Part shown: positions 33,721-42,364 of the stretch, one piece after another | How positions within the stretch are numbered: the stretch's first letter is position 1 | Layout: every line of letters starts with the position of its first letter | NCBI RefSeq assembly: GCF_900107965.1 | Contig: NZ_FNVU01000021.1 | Coordinates: forward strand, 62,001-126,000 | DNA: 64,000 nucleotides | Direction of reading: 5' to 3' | Source of the DNA: Actinacidiphila yanglinensis | GTDB taxonomy: Bacteria > Actinomycetota > Actinomycetes > Streptomycetales > Streptomycetaceae | Notes under the pieces: model-generated | Told to the model about the DNA's origin: nothing | The model's input: only the letters and a program-made list of their open reading frames with translations | The model's database searches: none | Made by a program: the position numbers and the translations under genes

Positions 33721-34155
33721 TCACACCTTGCGGTAGATGTACGCCTCACCGGCGGCAGCCGCCACCGCGTCGATGTCGGCGCCGGTGGACGCGGTGACGA
33801 CGGCGGCGACCGCGCCCTCCAGGAACGGCGCGTCGATCAGCCGTGCGCCGGCCGGGAGTTCGTCGTCGGCGAGCAGGGCCTTCACCGTCAGCACCGCGCT
33901 GCCGATGTCGGCGAGGACCGCTATCCCCGCGCCGCGGTCGACGGTCCGCGCGGCCGAGGCGATCAGGTCGGAGCTGGTGCCCAGCCCACCGTCGGGGCCG
34001 CCGCCGGCGGGCTCCAGCGGCACCTTGGCGCTGCCGCTCAGCGAGGCAGCGAGGTCGGCGACGGCGTTCGCGGCCGCGGCGCTGTGCGAGACCAGCACGA
34101 TCCCGACCAGCCGCTCGGCGTCGTCGCCGCCGGTGCCCTGCGCGGGCGCGGTCAT
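33721..34155 (-). CDS. dhaM: Dihydroxyacetone kinase phosphoryl-donor subunit DhaM
   Basis: A 144-residue PTS EIIA-like protein that passes phosphate from HPr to ADP bound on DhaL. The phospho-accepting His24 is in GIVLVSHSAAAANAVADL. ADIGSAVLTVKALL and APFLEGAVAAVV are typical of the family. The short form (one domain, without the HPr and EI-like domains found in E. coli DhaM) is the usual actinobacterial type. Its ATG overlaps the dhaL stop by 4 bases, so translation is coupled. It is the last gene of dhaKLM, ending near a terminator hairpin. Confidence 0.92.
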   Translation of the reverse strand: MTAPAQGTGGDDAERLVGIVLVSHSAAAANAVADLAASLSGSAKVPLEPAGGGPDGGLGTSSDLIASAARTVDRGAGIAVLADIGSAVLTVKALLADDELPAGARLIDAPFLEGAVAAVVTASTGADIDAVAAAAGEAYIYRKV

Positions 34156-34820
34156 GAGGAGGACGCCTTCCGTACGGTGTCGGCGAGCGTGGTGAGCAGC
34201 AGAGCCGACGAGGTCGCGCCCGGGTCCTGGTGGCCGATGCTCCGGTCGCCCAGATAACTGGCCCGGCCCTTGCGGGCCCGCAGCGGGGTCGTCGCGGTGG
34301 CGCCCTCCTCCGCGGCCGACGCCGCCGCCGTGACGGCCTGCTCGGTGCCGCCGCCCGCGTCCAGGGCCGCCGTGAAGGCGTCGAGCGCGGGCAGCAGCGC
34401 GTCCACCATCGTCTTGTCCTCGAGCTTGGCGCCGCCGAGTTGCACCAAGCCGTCGACCCCGGCCCTGAGCCCGTCGCGCAGTTCCGCCGCCGTCACCGCC
34501 GGCGCGTCGCCGAGCGCCTTGCCGGCCCGCCGCAGCAGCGTGCCGTACAGCGGGCCGGACGCGCCGCCGACCGTGCTGATGAGCTGGCGGCCGATCGCGA
34601 CCAGCACCGCGCCGGGCGTGTCCGGCGGTTCCTGCTCCAGGGCGGTGCGCGCCGCGCGGAAGCCGCGCCGCATGTTGGCGCCGTGGTCGGCGTCGCCGAT
34701 GGGGGAGTCCAACTGGGTGAGATGGTCCGCCTCTTGCTCGATCACGGACGTCACCGCGTCGAGCCATCGGAGCAGCAGGGCCGCGTCTATGTCGGCGGGC
34801 AGGTCGGGGACGGCGTTCAT
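34152..34820 (-). CDS. dhaL: Dihydroxyacetone kinase ADP-binding subunit DhaL
   Basis: A 222-residue all-helical subunit holding Mg-ADP, which is rephosphorylated by DhaM and phosphorylates dihydroxyacetone on DhaK. The metal motif is DSPIGDADHGANM (about residues 39-51). The ADP-cradling loop follows as GGASGPLYGTLLRRAG, and the C-terminal RKGRASYLGDRSIGHQDPGA is the family signature. ATG 34820 is used; the upstream extension has little similarity. An 82-bp gap separates it from dhaK. The operon order dhaK-dhaL-dhaM is standard. Confidence 0.94.
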   Translation of the reverse strand: MNAVPDLPADIDAALLLRWLDAVTSVIEQEADHLTQLDSPIGDADHGANMRRGFRAARTALEQEPPDTPGAVLVAIGRQLISTVGGASGPLYGTLLRRAGKALGDAPAVTAAELRDGLRAGVDGLVQLGGAKLEDKTMVDALLPALDAFTAALDAGGGTEQAVTAAASAAEEGATATTPLRARKGRASYLGDRSIGHQDPGATSSALLLTTLADTVRKASSS

Positions 34821-34902
34821 GCGGTGCCTTTCCACGGTTGGTCGAAGCGCCACCGTACGCGGTGGGTGCGCCCGCGATCCGGGCGGCGGCCGGTCGCCGC
34901 GG

Positions 34903-35895
34903 TCAGCAGCCCCAGCGCAGCGCCGGGGTCGACACGGGCGCGTCCCACAGCCGCAGCAGCTCCTCGTCGGCCTGGCAGATCGTCACCGAGGCGCCCGCCA
35001 TGTCGAGCGAGGTCACGTAGTTGCCGACGAGGGTACGGGCCACCGAGACCTTCCGGGCGCCCATCGCCCGGTGCACCTCTGCCGCGAAGCCGTACAACTC
35101 CAACAGGGGGGTCGCGCCCATCCCGTTGACCAGCAGCAGCACCGGCGCGTCGGGCTGCAGGTCGTCCACGACCGCGTCCACGGACACGTCGGCGATCTCG
35201 CCCGAGGTCATCATCGCGCGGCGCTCCCGGCCCGGCTCGCCGTGGATGCCCACGCCCAGCTCCAACTCGCCCTCTGGCAGGTCGAACGTCGGCCCGCCCT
35301 TGGCCGGGGTGCTGCACGCGCTCAGCGCCACCCCGAAGCTCCGGGACGCCTCGTTGACCCGGCGGGCGATGCCGGCCACCCGGTCCAGGGGAGCGCCCTC
35401 GTCGGCCGCCGCACCGGCCAGCTTCTCGACGAAGAGGGTCGCCCCGGTGCCGCGCCGGCCGGCGGTGTACAGACTGTCGGTCACCGCCACGTCGTCGTTC
35501 ACGAGCACCTTGGCCACCTGCACGCCCTCGTCCTCGGCGAGTTCGGCGGCCATGTCGAAGTTCAGCACGTCACCGGTGTAGTTCTTCACGATGAACAGCA
35601 CGCCCGCGCCGCTGTCCACCGCCGCCGCGGCCCGCACCATCTGATCGGGCACTGGCGAGGTGAAGACCTCGCCCGGGCAGGCCGCCGTCAGCATGCCGCG
35701 CCCGACGAAGCCGCCGTGCAGCGGCTCGTGCCCCGAGCCGCCGCCCGAGACCAGTCCGACCTGCCCGTCGTACGGCGCCCCGCGGCGTACGATCACCCGG
35801 CGCTCGACGTCGACGGTCAGATCGGTGTGCACCGCCGCGAACCCCCGCAGTGCGTCCGGGACCACGTTCTCCGGTACGTTGATCAGCATCTTCAC
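34903..35895 (-). CDS. dhaK: Dihydroxyacetone kinase substrate-binding subunit DhaK
   Basis: A 330-residue subunit that binds dihydroxyacetone covalently through a histidine and yields dihydroxyacetone phosphate for glycolysis. His218 is in LGVGIHGEPG, matching the hemiaminal-forming residue of the E. coli protein by position. GLVSGGGSGHEPLHGGFVG (about 48-66) is the substrate loop. GTG 35895 follows GGAGATTCCC at good spacing. First gene of dhaKLM; no DhaR-type regulator or PTS EI gene is next to it, so control and phosphate supply come from elsewhere. Confidence 0.95.
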   Translation of the reverse strand: MKMLINVPENVVPDALRGFAAVHTDLTVDVERRVIVRRGAPYDGQVGLVSGGGSGHEPLHGGFVGRGMLTAACPGEVFTSPVPDQMVRAAAAVDSGAGVLFIVKNYTGDVLNFDMAAELAEDEGVQVAKVLVNDDVAVTDSLYTAGRRGTGATLFVEKLAGAAADEGAPLDRVAGIARRVNEASRSFGVALSACSTPAKGGPTFDLPEGELELGVGIHGEPGRERRAMMTSGEIADVSVDAVVDDLQPDAPVLLLVNGMGATPLLELYGFAAEVHRAMGARKVSVARTLVGNYVTSLDMAGASVTICQADEELLRLWDAPVSTPALRWGC

Positions 35896-36173
35896 GGGAA
35901 TCTCCTCGCCAGGCTAGCGGCCAGGGCACTGCCTGCTCATCCGCAGGTCAGGGCCCGTATCTGGGGTGTGATCTCGGAGGCCCTCGGCGGGCCGTACCGG
36001 CCTCGGGCGGTGACGTCGCCGGCTCGGTGCGGGCTGCGGTGGCAGGTCCGGGTCCCGCCGGGATCCCGGACCCTCCTCGGTGCCACCTGAAGCCGGCGCA
36101 TGTCTCCCAGTATCCGCCAGTGATCGGGAATCGCCATCGCGTCGTCGGCGACCTGTCACGGGCGGCCGGGGGC

Positions 36174-37001
36174 TCAGGACCGGAGGAAGTCGAGCAGGTC
36201 CTTGTTGAAGGTCTCGTTGTACGGGGCGACCATCGCGAGGCCGTGCGGGGCTCCCGGATAGACCTTCAGGGTGGCGTCCTTGACGATCTTGGCGGAATTC
36301 TCGGCGGCCGCCACGATCGGCACGATCTGGTCGTCGTCGCCGTGCACGATCAACGTCGGGATGTCGAACCGCCGCAGGTCCTCGGTGGTGTCGGTCTCCG
36401 AGAAGGCCTTCACGCAGTCGTAGGCGCCCTTGATCCCCACCGTCATGCTCCACAGCCAGAACGCGTCGCGGATGCCCTCGGAGACCTTGTTGCCGGGGCG
36501 GTTGGCGCCGTAGAAGGCCTCGCTCAGGTCCTGGTAGAACTGCGAGCGGTCGGCGGCGACACCGGCCCGGATCTGGTCGAACACCTCCAGCGGCAGGCCC
36601 TTGGGGTTCGCCTCCGTCTTGAGCATCAGCGGCGGGATCGCGCTCTGGAGCACCGCCTTGGCGACCCGGTCCGTGCCGTGGCGGCCGATGTAGCGGGCCA
36701 CTTCGCCGCCGCCCGTCGAGTGGCCGACCAGGACCACGTCCCGCAGGTCGAGGGCCTCGATCAGCGCGGCCAGGTCGTCGGCGTAGGTGTCCAGGTCGTT
36801 GCCGTCCCAGGTCTGCCCGGAGCGCCCGCCGCCGCGCCGGTCGTGGGCGATGGCGCGGAAGCCGTGGTCCGCGACCAGTTGGAGTTGGGGGTCCCAGGCA
36901 TCGGCGGTCAGCGGCCAGCCGTGGCTGAAGACGACGGGCTGACCCGATCCCCAGTCCTTGTAGAAGATCGGGTTGCCGTCCTTCGCGGTGGTGAAGGGCA
37001 T
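36174..37001 (-). CDS. Alpha/beta hydrolase, non-haem chloroperoxidase/arylesterase type
   Basis: A 275-residue esterase of the cofactor-free haloperoxidase group. The oxyanion segment is VVFSHGWPLTADAW, the nucleophile Ser95 is in VLVGHSTGGGE, the acid Asp lies in IVHGDDDQIVP (about 224), and the His in YPGAPHGLAM (about 253). The triad is complete, and RRGGGRSGQ matches the D-R-R-G-x-G-R-S motif. The natural role is likely ester hydrolysis; the halogenating activity is a side reaction. AAAGGA lies upstream of ATG 37001. It is flanked by a 22-bp hairpin on its upstream side that terminates the neighbouring ABC operon. Confidence 0.92.
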   Translation of the reverse strand: MPFTTAKDGNPIFYKDWGSGQPVVFSHGWPLTADAWDPQLQLVADHGFRAIAHDRRGGGRSGQTWDGNDLDTYADDLAALIEALDLRDVVLVGHSTGGGEVARYIGRHGTDRVAKAVLQSAIPPLMLKTEANPKGLPLEVFDQIRAGVAADRSQFYQDLSEAFYGANRPGNKVSEGIRDAFWLWSMTVGIKGAYDCVKAFSETDTTEDLRRFDIPTLIVHGDDDQIVPIVAAAENSAKIVKDATLKVYPGAPHGLAMVAPYNETFNKDLLDFLRS

Positions 37002-37207
37002 GGTGGGTCCTTTGCGCTCGACGACTACGGGAAGGAGGCGGGGACCCGGGGACGGCAGAACGCCCGACCTGGTCCGCTACGCGTCCTTTGTGCGCATAGG
37101 CACCATTTTAAGGCCGCACGCTCCGGACGACTTGTCGTAGCGGCGCGGGGCGCATCGGGAAGGGCGACCCGGGCTCGGCCTTGGCCATGGATGTGCGGAG
37201 CGTGAAC

Positions 37208-37255
37208 GGGCGAGGGGCAGGGGACACGCCTGCGCGTGTCCCCTGCCCCTCGCCC
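37208..37255 (-). terminator. Very long hairpin terminator (22-bp perfect stem, 4-base loop)
   Basis: The segment 37208-37229 pairs without mismatch with 37234-37255 around the loop CTGC. It lies 25 bp after the stop of the betaine permease/binding-protein gene. No T-tract. Confidence 0.85.
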
Positions 37256-37280
37256 TTCCGTGCGCGGCGGCCCGGTGGTG

Positions 37281-39095
37281 TCAGCTGGCGACCGGCGCCA
37301 TCTTGTCGACCGTGCCCGGGTTGGCCTTCATCCACTTCTTGACGCCGGCTGTGGTGTTGCCTTGTCCGGCGGCTTGGATGTCGGCTTCGAGGGAGCTGAG
37401 TTGGGGTTCGGTCATGTGGGAGTTCTTCATCCAGGTGCTGACCTGGGGGAGTTGGGTGGCGCTGGTTTTGTTGGCGATGTTGTGGATGGAGTCGCCGGGG
37501 CCCCACAGGCCCTTGGGGTCGGTGAGTTTGGTCATCTGGTAGGTGCTGTAGGCCCAGTGGGGGGACCAGAGGACGACGGCGACGGGTTTGTGCTGGGCGT
37601 AGTCGCGTTTGAGTTCGGCGAGCATGCCGGCGGTGGAGCTGGCGACGAGTTTGTATTCCTTGTCGAGTCCGTAGCCGGGCAGGACGGTGCTGTTGAGGAG
37701 TTTCATCTCGCCGGCGCCGGGTTCGATGCCGATGATCTTTCCGTCGAATTCGGAGGCTTTGCCCTTGAGGTCGGCCATGGTCTTGATGCCCTTGACGTAG
37801 GAGGGCACGGAGACTTCGAGGGAGGTTTTGTCGTACCAGGTGCCGAGGTCGGTGTAGTTCTTGCCGTATTGCTTCATGTAGGAGGCGTGGGTGGTGGGGA
37901 GCCAGGCGTCGGTGAGGTAGTCGAAGTTGCCGCTGGCCAGGCCGGTGAACGCGGCGCCGGGGTCGTAGGTGTTGACCTGTGCCTTGTAGCCGCGTTCGTC
38001 CAGGACCTCCTTCCACAGGTTCGCCGAGGCGATCGACTCGTCCCAGTTGAAGGAGCCGATCTTCACCGCCTTGCCGTGCCCCACGTTCGTGGACGCGGTC
38101 GTCGGCGCGGTCGAGTCGCCGTTGCCGGAGAACGCCCCGATGCCGCCCGCGACCAGCGCGAGGATGACCACCGCGGACAGGCCGACGGCCGGGCGCGGCC
38201 GGTAGCGGAGCACCGCGAAGCCGTGCGTCGAGACGCGCGATCGGGCCATCGCCAGTGCGCGGCGCCCGAGCGGTGAGACCTGGTCGCCCAGCGCGCCGGT
38301 GATCCGGTCCAGGTAGATGGCCAGGATGACCACCGAGATGCCGCCTTCGAAGCCGAGGCCGATGTCGACCTGGCTGATCGCGCCGAAGACGGTGGAGCCG
38401 AGCCCCTCCGCGCCGACCATGCCGCCGATGACGACCATCGACAGCGCCAGCATGATGACCTGGTTGACGCCCGCCATGATCGTCGGCAGCGCCAGCGGGA
38501 GCTGCACGCGCAGCAGCGTGCGTCCCGGCGGCGTGCCGAACGCCTCGGCCGCCTCGACCAGTTCGGGGTCGACCTGCCGGATGCCCAGCTCGGTCATGCG
38601 GACCCCGACCGGCATCGCGAAGACGATCGTGGCGATGACGGCGGGCACCGTCCCGAGGCTGAAGAAGATGATCGCGGGGATCAGGTACACGAACGCGGGC
38701 AGCGTCTGCATCACGTCCAGCACCGGCCGGATCACCGCGCTCGCCGAGCGCCGTCCGGCGGCCCAGATGCCCAGCGGCACCGCGAGCACCAGCGCGATCA
38801 CGGCGGAGACGATCACCAGGGACAGCGACTTCATCGCCTCGTCCCACTGCGCGACCGAGTCGATGAGCGCGAAGCCGAGGAACGCAAGCACGCCCGCGGG
38901 CAGCCCCCGCATCCACAGCGCGATGACCGCGAGGATGGCCGCCATCAGCAGCGGCGACGGTCCGCCGAGCAGCCACTCGACGCCGTTGTACATGCCGTTG
39001 ACGACCGTGCTCAGGAAGTCGAACAGCCAGGAGAAGTGGTTGGTCAGCCAGCGGACGACGTCTTCGGCCCAATTGCCGAGGTGAATCCTAGGCAC
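37281..39095 (-). CDS. Glycine betaine/proline-type ABC permease fused to substrate-binding protein
   Basis: A 604-residue fusion of an inner-membrane permease with a surface binding domain. Residues 15-270 are the permease: about six to seven helices and the coupling motif EAAEAFGTPPGRTLLRVQLP. A further helix at about 320-340 anchors the binding domain (about 355-604), which resembles OpuAC/ProX: KAVKIGSFNWDESIASANL, DYLTDAWLPTTHASYM and VVLWSPHWAYSTY, with Trp residues suited to a cation-pi cage for quaternary amines. GTG 39095 overlaps the ATPase stop by 8 bases and follows AAGGAGG. The 3' part (about 37,320-37,950) uses codons unlike the rest: mostly CTC, GAA and many AAA/CAA, versus CTG and GAG upstream. 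Function: osmoprotectant uptake. Confidence 0.92.
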   Translation of the reverse strand: MPRIHLGNWAEDVVRWLTNHFSWLFDFLSTVVNGMYNGVEWLLGGPSPLLMAAILAVIALWMRGLPAGVLAFLGFALIDSVAQWDEAMKSLSLVIVSAVIALVLAVPLGIWAAGRRSASAVIRPVLDVMQTLPAFVYLIPAIIFFSLGTVPAVIATIVFAMPVGVRMTELGIRQVDPELVEAAEAFGTPPGRTLLRVQLPLALPTIMAGVNQVIMLALSMVVIGGMVGAEGLGSTVFGAISQVDIGLGFEGGISVVILAIYLDRITGALGDQVSPLGRRALAMARSRVSTHGFAVLRYRPRPAVGLSAVVILALVAGGIGAFSGNGDSTAPTTASTNVGHGKAVKIGSFNWDESIASANLWKEVLDERGYKAQVNTYDPGAAFTGLASGNFDYLTDAWLPTTHASYMKQYGKNYTDLGTWYDKTSLEVSVPSYVKGIKTMADLKGKASEFDGKIIGIEPGAGEMKLLNSTVLPGYGLDKEYKLVASSTAGMLAELKRDYAQHKPVAVVLWSPHWAYSTYQMTKLTDPKGLWGPGDSIHNIANKTSATQLPQVSTWMKNSHMTEPQLSSLEADIQAAGQGNTTAGVKKWMKANPGTVDKMAPVAS

Positions 39096-40395
39096 GGGCG
39101 GCCTCCTTGCCCTCGATGTCACCGTCGTCGCCGTTACCGCCACCCTCCGGGACGCCGTCCCGCGGCCCCCCGCCGTCCAGTGCGGCGGCGTCCGGCAGCC
39201 GGTGGCTGCCGGTGTCCTCGACGTTCTCGCCGAGTGCGGCCAGCAGGGTCACGCGCGGGATCACGCCGGTCAGCCGGCCGTCGCCGTCCACGACCGCCAG
39301 CGGCAGCTTCGTCTGCGAGGCGGGGGTGAGCAGTTCGGACAGCGGCGCGTCGGCGTGCGTGGTGAGGCAGTGGGTGTCCATCAGGTCGCGGACGGTGCCC
39401 TCGGTCCTCCGCAGCGCCTCGGTGACGCGCCCCTCGGTGACGGTGCCGACCAGCCTGCGGCCGCGCTCGACCACGAAGGCGGCGGACGCCTGGTCGGTGC
39501 GCAGCGCGCGCATCGCGGCACGCGGGCCGTCGTTGGGGCTGACCATCACCCGCGGCTCCTCCATGATCGAGGCCGCGGTCAGCACCCGGGAGCGGTCGAC
39601 GTCCTGCACGAAGCTGGCCACGTAGTCGTTGGCCGGGTCGGTGAGGATGTCCTCCGCGGTGCCGATCTGGACGATCCGGCCGTCGCGCATCACGGCGATA
39701 CGGTCGCCCAGCCGCATGGCCTCGTTGAGGTCGTGGGTGATGAAGACGATCGTCTTGTGCAGCCGCTGCTGGAGTTCCAGCAACTGGTCCTGCATGTCGC
39801 GGCGGATCAGCGGGTCCAGCGCCGAGAACGACTCGTCCATCAGCAGCAGGTCCGCGTCGGTGGCGAGTGCGCGGGCCAGGCCGACCCGCTGCTGCATGCC
39901 GCCGGACAGCTCGTCCGGCCAGGAGTTCTCCCAGCCGTCCAGGCCGACCAGTGCCAGCGCCTCGGCCGCCTTCTCCGCGCGCTCCCTGGCCGGCCTGCCC
40001 TGGACCTCCAGCCCGTAGGCCGCGTTCTCCAGCACGCTGCGGTGCGGGAACAGCGCGAAGTGCTGGAAGACCATGCTGATCTTGCGGGAGCGCAGGTCGC
40101 GCAGGGCCTTCGCGGACAGGCCCGTGAGGTCCTGGCCGTCGAACAGCACCCTGCCCGAGGTGGGCTCCAGCAGACCGTTGAGCATGCGCAGCAGGGTGGA
40201 CTTGCCCGAGCCGGACAGGCCCATGACGACGAAGATCTCGCCCGGCTCCACGTTGAAGGAGGCGTCGATCACCGCCGCGGTCGTACCCTCCTCCCGCAGT
40301 TCCGCGCGGCCGGCCCCTTCCTGAAGCCGGCGAATGCCTTCCTTCGGTTTGCGACCGAAGATCTTGAACACGTGCTCGATGACGAGCTGGGACAC
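39088..40395 (-). CDS. Glycine betaine/proline-type ABC ATP-binding subunit with CBS domains
   Basis: A 435-residue ATPase of the ProV/OpuAA type that energises osmoprotectant uptake. Walker A is VVMGLSGSGKSTLLR (about 57-71), the Q-loop is in MVFQHFALFPHRSV, the signature is LSGGMQQRVGLARAL, Walker B is LLLMDESFSALDPLI, and the switch His is in VFITHDLNEA. Two CBS modules (about 280-400) follow, which in relatives sense ionic strength and gate transport. The N-terminal VFKIFGRKPKE is typical of ProV. The last 35 residues are Gly/Asp-rich. GTG start; AAAGG lies upstream. First gene of the operon, coupled to the permease/binding-protein gene. Confidence 0.93.
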   Translation of the reverse strand: MSQLVIEHVFKIFGRKPKEGIRRLQEGAGRAELREEGTTAAVIDASFNVEPGEIFVVMGLSGSGKSTLLRMLNGLLEPTSGRVLFDGQDLTGLSAKALRDLRSRKISMVFQHFALFPHRSVLENAAYGLEVQGRPARERAEKAAEALALVGLDGWENSWPDELSGGMQQRVGLARALATDADLLLMDESFSALDPLIRRDMQDQLLELQQRLHKTIVFITHDLNEAMRLGDRIAVMRDGRIVQIGTAEDILTDPANDYVASFVQDVDRSRVLTAASIMEEPRVMVSPNDGPRAAMRALRTDQASAAFVVERGRRLVGTVTEGRVTEALRRTEGTVRDLMDTHCLTTHADAPLSELLTPASQTKLPLAVVDGDGRLTGVIPRVTLLAALGENVEDTGSHRLPDAAALDGGGPRDGVPEGGGNGDDGDIEGKEAARA

Positions 40396-40709
40396 GTTTG
40401 CCTTTCGGGGCCGGGGACAGGACCGATCAGAACCGGAGGCGGTCGCATACCGCGCCCAATGGGTTCATAGCGAAACTATCCGGCGGCGACCCCGAGTGTC
40501 CCGGCGGCGGAAATCGCCAACGGCACACCGACCTCCGGGTCCGGGTCGCCGCCTACCCCGCGCCATGCGCGGGCCAAACAAGATGGCGCGCGGACGGAAT
40601 TTTTGTCCGTTTATGACGGGATATAAAGACCGATTCATCGTGATCGGATCGTGGCCGTGATGACACCGTTCCGCAGGCACGTGGCTATTGACGACCAATG
40701 GTGCCCGTG
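40396..40709 (-). promoter_or_regulatory. Promoter region of the osmoprotectant ABC operon
   Basis: A 314-bp gap with no gene. Within it 40590-40660 is clearly lower in GC (ATTTTTGTCC, TTTATGACGGGATATAAAG), probably the operon promoter on the minus strand. I could not fix a -35/-10 pair with confidence. The left part near the ABC start is GC-rich. No terminator of the MarR gene (which ends at 40710) stands out. Confidence 0.45.
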
Positions 40710-41615
40710 TTAACTCCTGGGGCTGCGCGGAGAGCAGAGGCGCTTCTCGAACCAGTGATCGGCGTAGGGCTCGTCGTTGAAGGCGGGGACCTCCTGGAAT
40801 CCGCAGGAGTGGTAGAGCCGGATCGCCGCGTCCAGTGCCTTGTTCGTGTCCAGCCGCAAGAGGGTGCGGCCGTGCCCCGCCGCGCGCGCCTCCAGCTCCG
40901 CCAGGAACCGGCGGCCCAGGCCCAGCCGGCGCGCCTGCGGGGCCACCCACATCCGCTTGACCTCGGCGGGCGCCCCGGGCGGCAGCTTCAGGCCGGCGCA
41001 GCCGACCGGTTCGCCGTGCAGCCGGGCGACCAGGAACTCGCCGCGCGGCGGCCGGAGCTCCCCCGGGTCGGGCAGCAGGCTCCGCGCCGGGTCGAAGCCG
41101 TCCTGGAAGCGCTCGCCCAGCTCGGCGGCGTACGCCCGCAGGCAGTGCTCGGCGTCGGGCCGGCCCGGGTCGACGGCCTCCAGCGTCACGGTCGCGGCGG
41201 TCAGCAGCCGTTCGACGTCGGCCATCGCCGCGACCAGCCGGGCGCGCTGGGCGGTGTTGAGCGGTTCCAGCAGGGATCCGGCCAGCTCGTCGCTGCGGCC
41301 GTCGATGGCGGCGCGCTCGGCCCGCCCCGCGGCGGTGAGCCGTACGGTGCGCACGCGGCGGTCGCTGGGCTGCGGCTCGACCGTCACCAGGCCGTCGGCC
41401 TCCAGGGAGCGCAGCAGCCGGCTGGCGTAGCCGGAGTCGAGCCCGAGCCGCTCGCGCAGCCGGCGCACGTCCTGGCCCTCCTCGCCGATCTGCCACAGCA
41501 GGCGTGCCGCGCCGATGGGCCGGTCGCTGCCGAGGTAGTGGTCGTGGAGCACGCCCACGCGTTCGGTGACGGTGCGGTTGAACCGCCGTACCTGGTCGAT
41601 CTGTGCCCTGTCCAT
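40710..41615 (-). CDS. MarR helix-turn-helix / GNAT acetyltransferase fusion
   Basis: A 301-residue fusion. Residues 1-145 form a MarR winged-helix domain (LRERLGLDSGYASRLLRSLE, then QPSDRRVRTVRLTAAG). Residues 150-295 form a GNAT N-acetyltransferase domain with VKRMWVAPQARRLGLGRRFL, the acetyl-CoA-binding R-x-x-G-x-G/A-like segment, and ALDAAIRLYHSCGFQEV. Such fusions are common in actinobacteria and may couple acetylation of a metabolite to gene control; the ligand is unknown. TAGAGT six bases before ATG 41615 marks a leaderless start. Its divergent neighbour, 177 bp away, is the LspA homologue. Confidence 0.9.
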   Translation of the reverse strand: MDRAQIDQVRRFNRTVTERVGVLHDHYLGSDRPIGAARLLWQIGEEGQDVRRLRERLGLDSGYASRLLRSLEADGLVTVEPQPSDRRVRTVRLTAAGRAERAAIDGRSDELAGSLLEPLNTAQRARLVAAMADVERLLTAATVTLEAVDPGRPDAEHCLRAYAAELGERFQDGFDPARSLLPDPGELRPPRGEFLVARLHGEPVGCAGLKLPPGAPAEVKRMWVAPQARRLGLGRRFLAELEARAAGHGRTLLRLDTNKALDAAIRLYHSCGFQEVPAFNDEPYADHWFEKRLCSPRSPRS

Positions 41616-41621
41616 CCTCTG

Positions 41622-41627
41622 ACTCTA
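41622..41627 (-). promoter_or_regulatory. Leaderless -10 box (TAGAGT)
   Basis: TAGAGT, six bases, then ATG 41615 on the minus strand. Confidence 0.55.
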
Positions 41628-41780
41628 GTCAGGCAATGCGCGCGGGCTGTCCGTTGGGGCGTATTCGCCCGGGCGATCCGGTCCGGGTCGATCCGGTCCG
41701 GGCCGATCCCGTCCGGGGCGGGCCATCCGGGTCGGGGAGCCCGCAGGGCGGTGCGGGGCCGGGGGCGAGGCACGCGGGCG

Positions 41781-41786
41781 TAGGCT
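41781..41786 (+). promoter_or_regulatory. Leaderless -10 box (TAGGCT)
   Basis: TAGGCT, six bases, then ATG 41793. Confidence 0.55.
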
Positions 41787-41792
41787 GCTGGA

Positions 41793-42341
41793 ATGGGTGA
41801 ACGCTCAGTCATTGCGTGGGCATGGAAGCGCGGGAGGCGGCCGATGGTGGGCAGCGTGGGAGCACCGCAGCGGGCGTTGTGGATCACGGCCGCGGCCGGG
41901 CTCGCGGTCGACCAGGTGACGAAGGCGATCGCCGCGGTGACCGTGGAGGGCAAGCAGCCGGTGCACGCGCTGGGCGGGGCGGTGACCTTCACCGCGTTCC
42001 GCAACTCCGGCGCCGCCGGGTCGTTCGCCCCGCACGCGACCCTCGTCTTCACGGTGCTGGCGGTCGGCGTGCTCACCTTCATCGCGTGGGCGTCGTCGTC
42101 CGTGCGGTCGGTCGGCTGGGGCGTCGGGCTCGGCCTGCTCTTCGCCGGTGCGGGCGGCAACCTCGCGGACCGGCTCTTCCGTACGCCCGGGTTCGGCCGC
42201 GGCGCGGTGCTGGACTTCATCCAGGTCGGCCACTCCGGCATCTTCAACCTCGGTGACCAGTGCGTGACGCTCGGCGCGCTGACGGTGCTGGTGCAGACGT
42301 TCCGCGGGGTGCCGATGCGCGCGAACACCCCCGCGCACTGA
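41793..42341 (+). CDS. lspA: Signal peptidase II (lipoprotein signal peptidase) homologue
   Basis: A 182-residue membrane aspartyl protease that removes lipoprotein signal peptides. Four helices are visible. The conserved blocks are AVDQVTKAIA (about 39-48), FRNSGAAGSF (about 69-78), GAGGNLADRLFR with catalytic Asp126, and GIFNLGDQCVT with the second Asp155. The last block usually reads FN-x-A-D; here it is FN-L-G-D, and GAAGSF replaces GAAFG/S, so it is probably a divergent paralogue rather than the main enzyme, whose usual neighbour (a pseudouridine synthase) is absent. TAGGCT six bases before ATG suggests a leaderless start. Confidence 0.82.
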   Translation: MGERSVIAWAWKRGRRPMVGSVGAPQRALWITAAAGLAVDQVTKAIAAVTVEGKQPVHALGGAVTFTAFRNSGAAGSFAPHATLVFTVLAVGVLTFIAWASSSVRSVGWGVGLGLLFAGAGGNLADRLFRTPGFGRGAVLDFIQVGHSGIFNLGDQCVTLGALTVLVQTFRGVPMRANTPAH

Positions 42342-42364
42342 CCCGCGCTCCGGGTACGCGCCAG

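Noticed and set aside
36027..37205. 392-residue plus-strand frame over the esterase gene
   Set aside because: Antisense of a clear alpha/beta hydrolase with complete triad; no independent motif.
40396..40709. A small gene in the AT-rich gap before the ABC operon
   Set aside because: No frame with good third-position bias, start and ribosome site; it reads as a promoter region.
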